From Rhodobacteraceae bacterium Alg231-30 (GTDB lineage Bacteria > Pseudomonadota > Alphaproteobacteria > Rhodobacterales > Rhodobacteraceae), in contig FREU01000001.1 of the NCBI GenBank assembly GCA_900143615.1, positions 1,054,319 to 1,118,318 of the forward strand: 64,000 bases of DNA. Reading direction: 5' to 3'. This document shows positions 43,198 through 51,422 of the stretch, one piece after another. The notes beneath the pieces were generated by a model. It saw only the letters and a list, made by a program, of their open reading frames with translations, did not search any database and had not been told where the DNA came from. Both the position numbers and the translations under genes were made by a program. Positions within the stretch are counted from its first letter, which is position 1. Every line of letters starts with the position of its first letter.

Positions 43198-43270
43198 AAG
43201 GGGGCGCTGCCCCAAGGGATGAAGCGTGCTTCACCCCTTTCCCCCGAGGTATTTTAAGCACCAAAAAGTG
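43198..43270 (+). repeat. Dispersed GC-rich intergenic element, copy 2
   Basis: GGGGGCGCTGCCCC, an inner hairpin (AAGGGATGAAGCG/CGCTTCACCCCTT type), then CCCCCGAGGTATTTTAAGCA and CCAAAAAG. The tail is the same as copy 1 (4320-4384) except for one base. Lies between the pepF start and the 3' end of the hydrolase gene at 43305, just upstream of pepF. Confidence 0.6.
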
Positions 43271-43304
43271 GTTTTGGTCTGGCTGAAATTAGGCCCAGCT
43301 GAAA

Positions 43305-44246
43305 CTAAGTCTGGGCTGAAAAATGTGCGGCGATGTCGTCAAAAACGCGGGTGCGCATATCAAGGTCTTCCATCAGCACTTCATGTTGACCGCCTTGGAT
43401 CATCTCAAGCCGACCTTTGGGCCAGTTTTGCATGCGTGTGTAAATCGGGTTGTTGTCGACAATTTGCTCATCCGTGCCAAGGTAGGTCACGCAGGGTAGG
43501 TCAGGCGCTGGAAGGCGGGCCAGAGCATTGGTTTCCTTCAGCGCTTCAAACAGCCAATGCATGCTGGGGCCGCCAAGCGCGAGATCCGGATAGTTTTTCA
43601 TCTGGACCTGCATGTAGAGATACATGTCTGGATCGGTTGTCAGGGAGTTGCCCGCAAATGGGGCGTCCAGCACATAGGTCGCGGGGCCGGTACCGGGCGC
43701 AAAACGGTGGCCTAGTCCGACGTAGGAGCTTGCCGAGCTTGTAATCCAAGCAATGGGCCGCATCAGCGGCGAGATTTGAATACCCCACATTGGTCCGGTA
43801 AAGGCGGCGGCAGCAACGGGCATATCGTTGTAGACCGCTCGAAGACCGATACAGCCGCCCATCGAATGCCCGATCACAAACCACGGTTTGGGTAGGTCTT
43901 TGGCCGCAGCCAAATCAAGCAAGGCGGTGACATCCAATTGGTAGTCGGAGAATTTCCCGACATGTCCAGTGCTGCGCCCTTCCATGAGGCGATCTGCAAG
44001 ACCTTGCCCGCGCCAGTCAATCGATATGACGGCAAAGCCGCGATCGATGAGATCTTGGGCAGCACGGCCGTATTTTTCTACATATTCCGTGCGGCCGGGG
44101 AACATGAACACAGTTCCCCGAGCCGTTTCGTTAGGCCAGATTGCGGCGCGGATGCGCACCCCGTCTGAAGCATTTAGCCAATAGGCCTGCACATTTGAGG
44201 GGCCTTCGGCTACGTCTTGATAGAAAGGGGCGTCGCGCATTTCCAT
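43305..44246 (-). CDS. Alpha/beta hydrolase, lysophospholipase-like
   Basis: 313 residues, cytosolic. Serine-hydrolase fold of the monoacylglycerol lipase/lysophospholipase type: oxyanion strand FMFPGRTEYVEKYG, IDWRGQGLADRL, nucleophile elbow VIGHSMGGCIG (Ser about 128), Asp in CVTYLGTDEQIVDNN, His in IQGGQHEVLMED. The triad is complete. The substrate is probably a lipid ester. It starts 13 bp after the SCP2-like stop at 44260 on the same strand, so the two are an operon and a lipid link is reasonable. Confidence 0.9.
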   Translation of the reverse strand: MEMRDAPFYQDVAEGPSNVQAYWLNASDGVRIRAAIWPNETARGTVFMFPGRTEYVEKYGRAAQDLIDRGFAVISIDWRGQGLADRLMEGRSTGHVGKFSDYQLDVTALLDLAAAKDLPKPWFVIGHSMGGCIGLRAVYNDMPVAAAAFTGPMWGIQISPLMRPIAWITSSASSYVGLGHRFAPGTGPATYVLDAPFAGNSLTTDPDMYLYMQVQMKNYPDLALGGPSMHWLFEALKETNALARLPAPDLPCVTYLGTDEQIVDNNPIYTRMQNWPKGRLEMIQGGQHEVLMEDLDMRTRVFDDIAAHFSAQT

Positions 44247-44259
44247 CTGGCCAACTCCT

Positions 44260-44550
44260 TTAAGCGAGCACCGAGCCCAGTTTCATGGCCTGACCCATGT
44301 CACCGTCTACGGACAGTTTACCAGACATGAACGCGGCTGTCGGGTTAAGCTCACCTTCGAGGATCGACTGGAAGGTGTCGACATCCGCCGTCAGCGTCAC
44401 GTCGGTTTCGTCGTCTGAGGCGCGCACGCCGTCGGCGTCGATGACAATTGCACCTTCGCCTTCGATTTCAAACTTGGCGGAGCCTTCAAAACCGTCGGCG
44501 CCCAGTTTCTCGGTCAGAGCGGCCACGGCGGCCGAAACGATATCACTCAT
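44260..44550 (-). CDS. SCP2-type sterol/lipid-binding domain protein
   Basis: 96 residues, a stand-alone SCP2 domain: ALTEKLGADGFEGSAKFEIE, DDETDVTLTADVDTFQSILE, then GELNPTAAFMSGKLSVDGDM, the family's closing motif. Such proteins hold acyl chains or sterol-like ligands in a hydrophobic tunnel. GGATCAAATAT precedes ATG 44548-44550. Upstream gene of a pair with the lysophospholipase-like gene, divergent from the TPR gene at 44621. Confidence 0.9.
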   Translation of the reverse strand: MSDIVSAAVAALTEKLGADGFEGSAKFEIEGEGAIVIDADGVRASDDETDVTLTADVDTFQSILEGELNPTAAFMSGKLSVDGDMGQAMKLGSVLA

Positions 44551-44620
44551 ATATTTGATCCTTCAAATTCTCGTGCACGTCTTGGGTTTTTCATATGCAC
44601 AGGCTACAGTCATTGACGTT

Positions 44621-45202
44621 ATGGTCAACTTGAAGCTTCATCTCAAACCTGTCGTTGCGGCATTTTTACTCGCTTTGGCGATTTTGCAACCCCAAGCTGC
44701 ATTTACACAGCAGGTTTTGGGCGACCAAGACGCGCTGGACGCGATGCTTGAAACGCTGAGCCAGGCCGAGCCTGCACAGGCTGATCGTCTTGCCGATCAG
44801 ATTCGCAATGAATGGGAAAAATCGGGCTCTGCCTCGGCGGATTTCCTTTTGGATCGGGGCAAAGACGCTATGGATGATGGCGATGTCTTTGCTGCTATCG
44901 AGCATTTTACCGCTTTGGTGGATCATGCGCCAGCGTTTGCGCAGGGCTGGGCGGAACGGGCGCGGGCGTATTTTGAACTTGAACTATACGGCCCAGCGAT
45001 TGGTGATCTGGAACATGCGCTGGCGCTGGAACCGCGCCATTTTGATGCGCTGACAGGTTTGGCGGTGATTCTGGACAGTATGGATAAGCCGGAGGATGCC
45101 TATGAGGCCTACCTGCAGGTCGAGGCTATACATCCCCACCAGCCGGGCCTAACAGAGGCTTTGGACCGACTCGAACCGATGATCCGAGGTCGGGAACTCT
45201 GA
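44621..45202 (+). CDS. Secreted TPR-repeat protein
   Basis: 193 residues from ATG 44621, where a signal peptide begins (LHLKPVVAAFLLALAILQP, cleavage near AAFTQQ). An in-frame opening further upstream lies antisense to the SCP2 gene. Three or so TPR units follow (ADFLLDRGKDAMDDGDVFAA; AWAERARAYFELELYGPAIG; FDALTGLAVILDSMDKPEDA). No good ribosome site is visible, so translation may be weak or the transcript leaderless. A periplasmic scaffold role is inferred. The helicase gene begins 26 bp downstream on the same strand. Confidence 0.82.
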   Translation: MVNLKLHLKPVVAAFLLALAILQPQAAFTQQVLGDQDALDAMLETLSQAEPAQADRLADQIRNEWEKSGSASADFLLDRGKDAMDDGDVFAAIEHFTALVDHAPAFAQGWAERARAYFELELYGPAIGDLEHALALEPRHFDALTGLAVILDSMDKPEDAYEAYLQVEAIHPHQPGLTEALDRLEPMIRGREL

Positions 45203-45227
45203 AGACTTAAGCGAGTAGGCGACGTAA

Positions 45228-48092
45228 ATGGCCGCAGACCGGCAAATCACTGCGGTGCTTGGGCCCACCAACACCGGTAAAACACATTACGCGATTGAAC
45301 GCATGTTGGGCTATCGCAGCGGTGTGATTGGCCTGCCGTTGCGGCTTTTGGCGCGTGAAGTTTACGACCGCATTGTTGCTGTGCGGGGGCCATCCGTGGT
45401 GGCTTTGGTCACCGGCGAAGAGCGCATTGTGCCGCCGCGCACGCAATATTGGGTCTGTACTGTTGAGGCGATGCCCGAGGGGTTGGGGCCGGATTTTCTG
45501 GCGATTGACGAGATCCAGTTGGCGGCGGACCCCGAGCGTGGGCATGTGTTTACCGACCGGTTGCTGCGCGCACGCGGCACACACGAGACGCTGTTTTTAG
45601 GCAGTGATACGATGCGTGGGATCATTGCGGAACTGGTGCCCGGTGTGCAGTTTATGCGTCGCGAACGCATGTCGACGCTCAGCTATTCGGGGCCGCGTAA
45701 GATTTCGCGCATGCAGCCGCGCTCGGCCATTGTCGGGTTTTCGGTGGACAATGTGTACGCGATTGCCGAGTTGCTGCGCCGTCAAAAAGGCGGTGCTGCT
45801 GTGGTCATGGGCGCGCTGAGCCCGCGCACACGCAACGCACAGGTCGAGCTCTATCAAAACGGCGATGTTGATTTTCTAGTGGCGACCGATGCGATTGGCA
45901 TGGGGCTCAACCTTGATATCGATCACGTCGCGTTTTCCTCGACCACCAAATTTGACGGGCGGCGTATGCGCCCGCTTGCGCCTAATGAGTTGGCGCAGAT
46001 TGCCGGACGGGCAGGGCGGGGGATGAGCCACGGCACCTTTGGGGTGACCGGCGAGGCCAGCGCGCTGCCTGATGAGGTGGCCGAAGCGATCATGGAGCAT
46101 CGCTTTACGCCGGTGCGCAAAATCAACTGGCGCAATGCGCAGCTGGAATTTGGTGGGATCGAGGCCTTGATCGCCTCGCTGCAAGAGAATCCAAATGATC
46201 CGCTGTTGCTGAAGGCGCGCGATGCCGATGATCTCTTGGCGTTAAAATCGCTGTCGGATGTGGCGGAAGTTCGCGCGCGGGCCAGTGATGGAAAATCGGT
46301 CAAACTGTTGTGGGATGTCTGCCGCGTACCTGATTTTCGTGGCATTAGCCATGCGGAGCATGCCAGCCTGATTGAGAATATTTTCGGTTTTTTGCATGAA
46401 AAAGGCCGCGTGGCAGACGATTGGATGGCCAGACAGGTAAAAAGGCTGGATAGAACGGATGGTGATATTGACACATTGTCCAAACGTCTGGCCTATATCC
46501 GCACATGGACTTATGTCGCACAGCGTAATGGCTGGGTGCATGACGAAAACCATTGGCGCGGGGAAACGCGCGCTGTAGAAGACCGACTATCTGATGCTCT
46601 GCACGAGCGTCTGACTCAGAGATTTGTGGATCGGCGCACATCAGTGCTTTTGCGCCGGCTCAAACAGAAGGAGGCCCTTTTGGCCGAAGTGAATGACAAT
46701 GGTGAGGTGACCGTCGAAGGAGAATTCGTCGGTCGTCTTGAAGGGTTCCGTTTTAGCGCGGACAAAGAAGCAACCGGACAGGAAGCCAAAACGCTGCGCC
46801 AAGCATCGTTGCAGGCTTTGGTGCCCCAGTTCCATCTGCGTGCAGATCGGTTCTACAACGCACCCGACACCGAGATCGACTATACCGAACAGGGTGGTCT
46901 GATGTGGGGCGAGCATGCGGTTGGCAAGCTTGTTGCTGGCGCTGAGCCGATGAAGCCGATGGTTGAGGTTTTCGTTGATGATGAAGCGGGCAGCGAAGTG
47001 GCGCAAAAAGTGCAGCGTCGTTTGCAGCACTTTATCGACCGCAAGGTCGCGGCGCTGTTTGAACCGCTCTTGAACCTGAGCCGCGATGAAGAGCTGAGCG
47101 GCCTTGCGCGCGGTTTTGCTTTCCGCATGGTTGAAAACCTTGGCATCATCCCGCGTGGCGATGTGGCAACCGAGGTTAAAGAGCTAGATCAAGACGCCCG
47201 TGGCGCGTTGCGCAAGCACGGTATCCGCTTTGGCCAGTTCACTATCTTTATGCCGCTGCTGCTGAAGCCTGCACCGACACGTTTGCGTCTGGTGTTGTGG
47301 TCACTGGCCAATGGTCTGCAGGAATTCCCTGAAGCACCGCCCCCCGGTTTGGTCACGGTGCCAGCCGGTCAAGGCGCGCCACGGGGCTATCACGCTATGG
47401 CGGGCTATCGTGCGGCAGGCGAGCGGGCGATCCGTATCGACATGTTGGAGCGTCTGGCAGATATGCTGCGCGCCGAAGACAGCCGTGGCGGCTTTGAAGC
47501 CAAAGCGGACATGTTGTCGATCACAGGTATGACGCTGGAGCAATTCGCAGACCTGATGCAGGGGCTGGGCTATAAAGCTGAAAAAGGCGAGCGTGACAAA
47601 GTACGTGCGGCACCAGCTGCTGCTCCTGAAGCGGAAAAGGTCGAAGACACCGCCGAAGCGGCAGCCGAAACACCAGTTGAAGCGGCAGCAGACGCTGAAG
47701 GTGCTGCTGAAACCGCCGACGCGCCTGCTGAGGCTGCGCCAGAGGCTGCTGTTGAAGCAACTCCAGAGGCAGAGGTTTCTGAAGAGGCAAAAGCTGACAG
47801 CGCACCTGAGAAGGAAGAGTTCTTTACCTTCACTTGGGCAGGTCGTCAGGGTGGCAACCGTGGCGGTCAACGCCGTGGTGCGCCTCAGGGTGGCAAAGGC
47901 CGTGGTGATCGCGGCAACCAGCCTGCGGGAGATCGCCCGCGTGGCAAGGGTGGCAAGCCTAAGGGCAAAGGTGGTCCACGTCGCGACAATGGCGCCAAAC
48001 AGTTCCAGGCACGTCCGCCTAAGAAGGAAAAGGCCATCGATCCCGATAACCCCTTTGCGGCAGCGCTTATGGGGCTAAAGTCCAAGGACTAA
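45228..48092 (+). CDS. SUV3/MgpS-like ATP-dependent RNA helicase with disordered RG-rich tail
   Basis: 954 residues, cytosolic. Walker A is right at the N-terminus (LGPTNTGKTHYAIERMLGYR), Walker B reads DEIQLA (about 87-92), and the second RecA domain holds TDAIGMGLNLDIDHVAF and QIAGRAGRGMSHGTFGVTGE. This arrangement matches mitochondrial SUV3-type helicases and their alphaproteobacterial homologues. From about 795 the chain turns into an Ala/Glu/Pro-rich acidic linker and ends in a basic Gly/Arg-rich tail (GGNRGGQRRGAPQGGKGRGD), typical of RNA-binding tails. It probably unwinds structured RNA for decay or ribosome work. It is followed 4 bp later by the S4 gene, with which it is clearly co-transcribed. 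Confidence 0.92.
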   Translation: MAADRQITAVLGPTNTGKTHYAIERMLGYRSGVIGLPLRLLAREVYDRIVAVRGPSVVALVTGEERIVPPRTQYWVCTVEAMPEGLGPDFLAIDEIQLAADPERGHVFTDRLLRARGTHETLFLGSDTMRGIIAELVPGVQFMRRERMSTLSYSGPRKISRMQPRSAIVGFSVDNVYAIAELLRRQKGGAAVVMGALSPRTRNAQVELYQNGDVDFLVATDAIGMGLNLDIDHVAFSSTTKFDGRRMRPLAPNELAQIAGRAGRGMSHGTFGVTGEASALPDEVAEAIMEHRFTPVRKINWRNAQLEFGGIEALIASLQENPNDPLLLKARDADDLLALKSLSDVAEVRARASDGKSVKLLWDVCRVPDFRGISHAEHASLIENIFGFLHEKGRVADDWMARQVKRLDRTDGDIDTLSKRLAYIRTWTYVAQRNGWVHDENHWRGETRAVEDRLSDALHERLTQRFVDRRTSVLLRRLKQKEALLAEVNDNGEVTVEGEFVGRLEGFRFSADKEATGQEAKTLRQASLQALVPQFHLRADRFYNAPDTEIDYTEQGGLMWGEHAVGKLVAGAEPMKPMVEVFVDDEAGSEVAQKVQRRLQHFIDRKVAALFEPLLNLSRDEELSGLARGFAFRMVENLGIIPRGDVATEVKELDQDARGALRKHGIRFGQFTIFMPLLLKPAPTRLRLVLWSLANGLQEFPEAPPPGLVTVPAGQGAPRGYHAMAGYRAAGERAIRIDMLERLADMLRAEDSRGGFEAKADMLSITGMTLEQFADLMQGLGYKAEKGERDKVRAAPAAAPEAEKVEDTAEAAAETPVEAAADAEGAAETADAPAEAAPEAAVEATPEAEVSEEAKADSAPEKEEFFTFTWAGRQGGNRGGQRRGAPQGGKGRGDRGNQPAGDRPRGKGGKPKGKGGPRRDNGAKQFQARPPKKEKAIDPDNPFAAALMGLKSKD

Positions 48093-48096
48093 GGGC

Positions 48097-48474
48097 GTGA
48101 ATGCGCCCGTCTCCAAGCTTCGGCTGGACAAATGGCTCTGGCAGGCCCGGTTCTTTAAGACCCGCGGCCTGTCAGCGAAAACAATCACCGGCGGCCATGT
48201 GCGGGTGAACGGTGAAAAAGTTCACAAATCCAGCTATGGTGTTTCGGTCGGGGATGTTTTGACGTTTCCGCAGGCCAAGCGCGTGTTGATCATACGTGTT
48301 CTGGCGCTTGGTGAGCGTCGCGGTCCTGCGCCCGAAGCACAAACGCTGTATGAAGATATGACGCCGGAAGAGAAACCTGTTCCGCGCAGCCCTGGATCTG
48401 ACGGAAAAGGACGTCCCACAAAGCGGGATCGTCGTAATCTCGATCTTATGCGTGCTTCGCGGCTTGAAGATTAG
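48097..48474 (+). CDS. S4-domain RNA-binding protein, HslR/Hsp15-like
   Basis: 125 residues, start GTG 48097 (AAGG just before; no ATG gives the complete S4 domain). S4 fold: KLRLDKWLWQARFFKTRGLS, GGHVRVNGEKVHKSSYGVSV, DVLTFPQAKRVLIIRVLALG, then a basic disordered tail (GKGRPTKRDRRNLDLMRASR). Hsp15 rescues stalled 50S-nascent-chain complexes in E. coli, and that function is likely here. Begins 4 bp after the helicase stop. Confidence 0.9.
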   Translation: MNAPVSKLRLDKWLWQARFFKTRGLSAKTITGGHVRVNGEKVHKSSYGVSVGDVLTFPQAKRVLIIRVLALGERRGPAPEAQTLYEDMTPEEKPVPRSPGSDGKGRPTKRDRRNLDLMRASRLED

Positions 48475-48524
48475 GGCGCTGTGATTTAGGCAGTCCCCCA
48501 AACCAGATGTGGAAGACCTGAGCC

Positions 48525-48863
48525 ATGACCTATGTCGTCACTGAAAATTGTGTAGCCTGCAAATACACCGACTGCGTCGAAGTCTGCCCGGTGGATTGCT
48601 TCTATGAAGGCGAGAACTTTCTCGTCATTCACCCCGATGAATGCATTGACTGCGGTGTCTGTGAACCAGAATGCCCCGCTGATGCGATCCGTCCGGACAC
48701 TGAGCCGGATATGGAAAAATGGGTTGAGTTTAACCGCAAGTATTCCGAAATCTGGCCGGTGATCATCACCAAGAAAGATCCGCTGCCCGAGGCCGAGGAT
48801 CGTGACGGTGAAGCTGGCAAGATGGAGAAATACTTCTCCGAAGCACCCGGTGAAGGCGGCTAA
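48525..48863 (+). CDS. fdxA: Seven-iron ferredoxin FdxA
   Basis: 112 residues, the family length. Cys pattern of a [3Fe-4S][4Fe-4S] ferredoxin: [20 protein letters not shown] supplies the first set and [17 protein letters not shown] the second. The tail after residue 60 is the usual FdxA extension ([16 protein letters not shown]). Cytosolic low-potential electron carrier. It follows the S4 gene by 51 bp on the same strand and ends before a terminator at 48968-49006. Confidence 0.95.
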   Translation: MTYVVTENCVACKYTDCVEVCPVDCFYEGENFLVIHPDECIDCGVCEPECPADAIRPDTEPDMEKWVEFNRKYSEIWPVIITKKDPLPEAEDRDGEAGKMEKYFSEAPGEGG

Positions 48864-48967
48864 TATAGATGTGTTAAACGATTCGGCGTAGGGCTGCCCT
48901 ATGCCGGATTTGTGTGTTTCTTACCGTTGGAAAACGCGACTAAGAGACTGAGAAAGTGTGATACATT

Positions 48968-49006
48968 CTCTCCGGCACCTGCTTGGGTTTCGGAGAGGCG
49001 TTTTTT
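48968..49006 (+). terminator. Rho-independent terminator after fdxA
   Basis: CTCTCCG (48968-48974) pairs with CGGAGAG (48991-48997), then CG and TTTTTT (49001-49006). It closes the helicase-S4-fdxA transcription unit. Confidence 0.8.
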
Positions 49007-49043
49007 GTGTTATGATTCCGTTACAAACAAAATAGTGCCTTTG

Positions 49044-49079
49044 AGCCATCCCTGCGCATTTCGCCATGGGTGGCTTTTT
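49044..49079 (+). terminator. Second terminator-like hairpin upstream of carD
   Basis: AGCCATCCC (49044-49052) pairs with GGGTGGCT (49068-49075, one bulge), followed by TTTTA. It lies 90 bp before the carD start in the 305-bp gap between fdxA and carD. Either a tandem terminator or an attenuator-like structure in the carD leader. Confidence 0.45.
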
Positions 49080-49168
49080 ATGCCCGGTAACGACCTGTAT
49101 CGGAAAACACCGGTTTTCCGTGGCAGTGCTTTTGTCTGGCAGATGGGGCTCATACTAGGAAAGAATGC

Positions 49169-49690
49169 ATGAGCAAAGCCAAGAAGAACGAATTTCGCCC
49201 GAACGAGTTTGTAGTATATCCAGCGCATGGCGTTGGCCAGATCGTTTCTATCGAAGAGCAAGAAGTTGCAGGCATGGAGCTTGAGCTTTTTGTCATCTCC
49301 TTTGAAAAAGACAAGATGACTCTTCGGGTGCCGACCAATAAGGCGACTGAAATTGGCATGCGCAGCCTGAGCTCGCCTGATGTGATAAATCAAGCGATGA
49401 AGACACTAAAAGGCAAAGCAAAGGTCAAACGGGCCATGTGGTCGCGCCGTGCACAGGAATATGAGCAAAAGATCAACTCAGGTGATCTGATCGCGATTGC
49501 CGAAGTTGTGCGTGATTTGCACCGCACCGATGACCAGCGTGAACAGAGCTATTCCGAGCGTCAGCTCTATGAAGCCGCTCTTGAGCGTCTGACCCGCGAA
49601 GTTGCTGCCGTGGACGGGGGCGATGAAGCAGCCGCTGCCAAACGTGTGGACGATGTTCTGGTATCGCGCGCACCGCCCGCTGCTGCCTGA
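49169..49690 (+). CDS. carD: CarD-family transcription regulator
   Basis: 173 residues, cytosolic. The N-terminal RNA-polymerase-interacting domain (EFRPNEFVVYPAHGVGQIVS, about 8-70) is followed by the helical DNA-binding part (AMKTLKGKAKVKRAMWSRRA; QRYSERQLYEAALERL-like, here EQSYSERQLYEAALERLTRE). CarD proteins bind polymerase at promoters and stabilise the open complex, notably at rRNA genes, in a lineage where promoters lack strong -10 elements. GGAAAG lies 7 nt before ATG 49169. Terminator at 49719-49749. Confidence 0.95.
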   Translation: MSKAKKNEFRPNEFVVYPAHGVGQIVSIEEQEVAGMELELFVISFEKDKMTLRVPTNKATEIGMRSLSSPDVINQAMKTLKGKAKVKRAMWSRRAQEYEQKINSGDLIAIAEVVRDLHRTDDQREQSYSERQLYEAALERLTREVAAVDGGDEAAAAKRVDDVLVSRAPPAAA

Positions 49691-49718
49691 CCTCATTAAG
49701 AGACCAAAATCAGTTCTA

Positions 49719-49749
49719 AAAGGGATCGTGCGCTGCACGGTCCCTTTTT
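49719..49749 (+). terminator. Rho-independent terminator of carD
   Basis: AAGGGATCGTGC pairs with GCACGGTCCCTT around a two-base loop, with G:T pairs, followed by TTT (to 49749). It lies 30 bp past the carD stop. Confidence 0.85.
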
Positions 49750-49814
49750 CGTTTTTGACCAGAATGTTGCGAAGTTGGGGGCGCTCCTGTTTAGTGAGGA
49801 GCGGAGGTGTTTGT

Positions 49815-50585
49815 ATGGATCAACTAAAGCAAGTTGTGGACCGGCTGTATAACGGGCACGATCCCAGCGGCGTGCGGTTTCGCTATGCTTTGATCCTGTT
49901 TGATGCCGTCACCATCGTGTTTTTTATCTCCACAGCCCATCGTCACTACGGGCCCATGTTGGAGCTGGCCAGCCGCATCACAGGAGTCCTGATCCTTTTG
50001 GACTTGTCCGCGCGCATCTGGGTGGCTGAGGATCGTCGCTTTCTTTTGGGTAAAATCTATACGTGGGCCGATATTCTGGTGATTGTCTCGCTGTTTCTGG
50101 ACCCGTTGCTAGAGGGCAATCTAGCGTTCTTAAGAGTTTTGCGCGGGTTGCGTTTGATCCACTCCTACCATCTGCTTTATGATTTGCGACGCGACAGCCG
50201 GTTTTTCCGCACCCATGAAGATGCAGTGATCGCCTGTATTAACTTGTTCGTTTTTGTGATGGTGGTGTCCGCCACTTCACTGGTGTTCTTTATCGACGGC
50301 ACCGCCACTCAGACACCCTTTGTGGATGCAATGTATTTTACCGTCGCAACGCTCACAACGACGGGATACGGCGACATCACCCTGTCTACGCCGGGCGGCA
50401 AGATGTTTTCGATCTTTGTCATGGTTGGCGGTGTGGCGTTGTTCGTGCGCCTTGCCCAAGCGATTTTTCAACCACAGAAAGTTCTATGCCATTGTCAAAA
50501 ATGTGGATTGTCACGTCACGAACCAGATGCGGTGCACTGTAAGCACTGCGGCGATGTGGTCCATATTGAGACCAAAGGCCACTAG
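49815..50585 (+). CDS. Voltage-gated-type potassium channel with C-terminal zinc ribbon
   Basis: 256 residues from ATG 49815, with GGAGG 7 nt upstream. Six-TM layout: S1-S3 at about 22-95, an S4-like segment rich in Arg (FLRVLRGLRLIHSYHLLYDL RRD), S5, pore and S6. The selectivity filter TTTGYGD (about 180-186) marks a K+ channel. After S6 comes an unusual short zinc ribbon (CQKCGL, 16 residues later CKHCGD). Monocistronic. Its stop lies 1 bp from the convergent cobS stop. Confidence 0.88.
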   Translation: MDQLKQVVDRLYNGHDPSGVRFRYALILFDAVTIVFFISTAHRHYGPMLELASRITGVLILLDLSARIWVAEDRRFLLGKIYTWADILVIVSLFLDPLLEGNLAFLRVLRGLRLIHSYHLLYDLRRDSRFFRTHEDAVIACINLFVFVMVVSATSLVFFIDGTATQTPFVDAMYFTVATLTTTGYGDITLSTPGGKMFSIFVMVGGVALFVRLAQAIFQPQKVLCHCQKCGLSRHEPDAVHCKHCGDVVHIETKGH

Positions 50586-50586
50586 G

Positions 50587-51342
50587 CTATTGGAGCGTAC
50601 ATAGTGCAAAGAGCAGCGTAATTTCGCAAACCTGTTGCGTGGCCCCCAAGATGTCGCCAGTTTGCCCGCCAATTTTGGCGCGCGCAATTCTAGCGCAGGC
50701 CAAGGTCACCAGTGCGGCAAGCACCGCAAAAAGGATGCCACTCAATCCGGTCAAAAGTATGCTCAGAGCAATGGCAAGCGCCACTCCTACGCCCGCTGTC
50801 TCCCGCGAAACCGTGCCTTGCGCATGGCTCAGGCCGTTGTCGCGTGCATGGGGAAGGGCGGTCATCAAAACCGGCATTGTCGCGCGAGATAAAAGGCCAA
50901 CTGCGAGAAGCGCGCCAAACCAGTTGTCCAACCCCAGCAGTACCGCAACAGCGGCCCAACGCGCCGCCAGTGACAGGCAAAGCGCGATCACCCCATAGGC
51001 CCCGATCCGGCTATCTTTCATGATCTCCAGTCGTCGTACCGGCTCCCAACCGCCCCACAACCCGTCAGCTGTGTCCGCCAGCCCGTCTTCGTGCATGGCT
51101 CCGCTCAGGATGACGTGTGCGCCAACCCACAAAATGGCAGCAAGCTGGGTGGGCAGCCCCAACCACATCGCCAGCCCGGTTGGAATCGCGGCAACCGCCG
51201 CCAAGGCCGCTCCGGCCAATGGATAGGCCCAAGAGGCACGGCCACCTCGGCTGAAATCCGCTTTGACTGGCAAGCGAGTCAAAAGGGCAATGGCCGTTGC
51301 AATATCGCCAGCTCGGATCAGCTCCGCGTCGGTTCTGGACAT
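50587..51342 (-). CDS. cobS: Adenosylcobinamide-GDP ribazoletransferase (cobalamin synthase)
   Basis: 251 residues from ATG 51340-51342. A TTG 12 codons upstream is less likely. Inner-membrane enzyme with about 6-7 TMs that joins adenosylcobinamide-GDP to alpha-ribazole in the last steps of vitamin B12 synthesis (called CobV in Rhodobacter usage). Family motifs: the N-terminal AIALLTRLP, HVILSGAMHEDGLADTADGLWG with metal-binding acidic residues, and LEIMKDSRIGAYGVIAL. Divergent from cobT, 80 bp apart, so both genes of this step share a promoter region. No cobalamin riboswitch was recognised in that short gap. Confidence 0.93.
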   Translation of the reverse strand: MSRTDAELIRAGDIATAIALLTRLPVKADFSRGGRASWAYPLAGAALAAVAAIPTGLAMWLGLPTQLAAILWVGAHVILSGAMHEDGLADTADGLWGGWEPVRRLEIMKDSRIGAYGVIALCLSLAARWAAVAVLLGLDNWFGALLAVGLLSRATMPVLMTALPHARDNGLSHAQGTVSRETAGVGVALAIALSILLTGLSGILFAVLAALVTLACARIARAKIGGQTGDILGATQQVCEITLLFALCTLQ

Positions 51343-51422
51343 GGGGGTGTCTTTTCCTCTCTTGCTGGATGCCGACAATCAGGTAAACAACGCTCACCAC
51401 AAGAATACAACAGGAGCTTTCC

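Noticed and set aside
43037..43264. Longer start for the M3 peptidase
   Set aside because: The extension lies in a dispersed repeat, is of odd composition, and a good ribosome site precedes ATG 43036.
51343..51422. Cobalamin riboswitch between cobS and cobT
   Set aside because: The gap is only 80 bp and the conserved B12-box core was not found.
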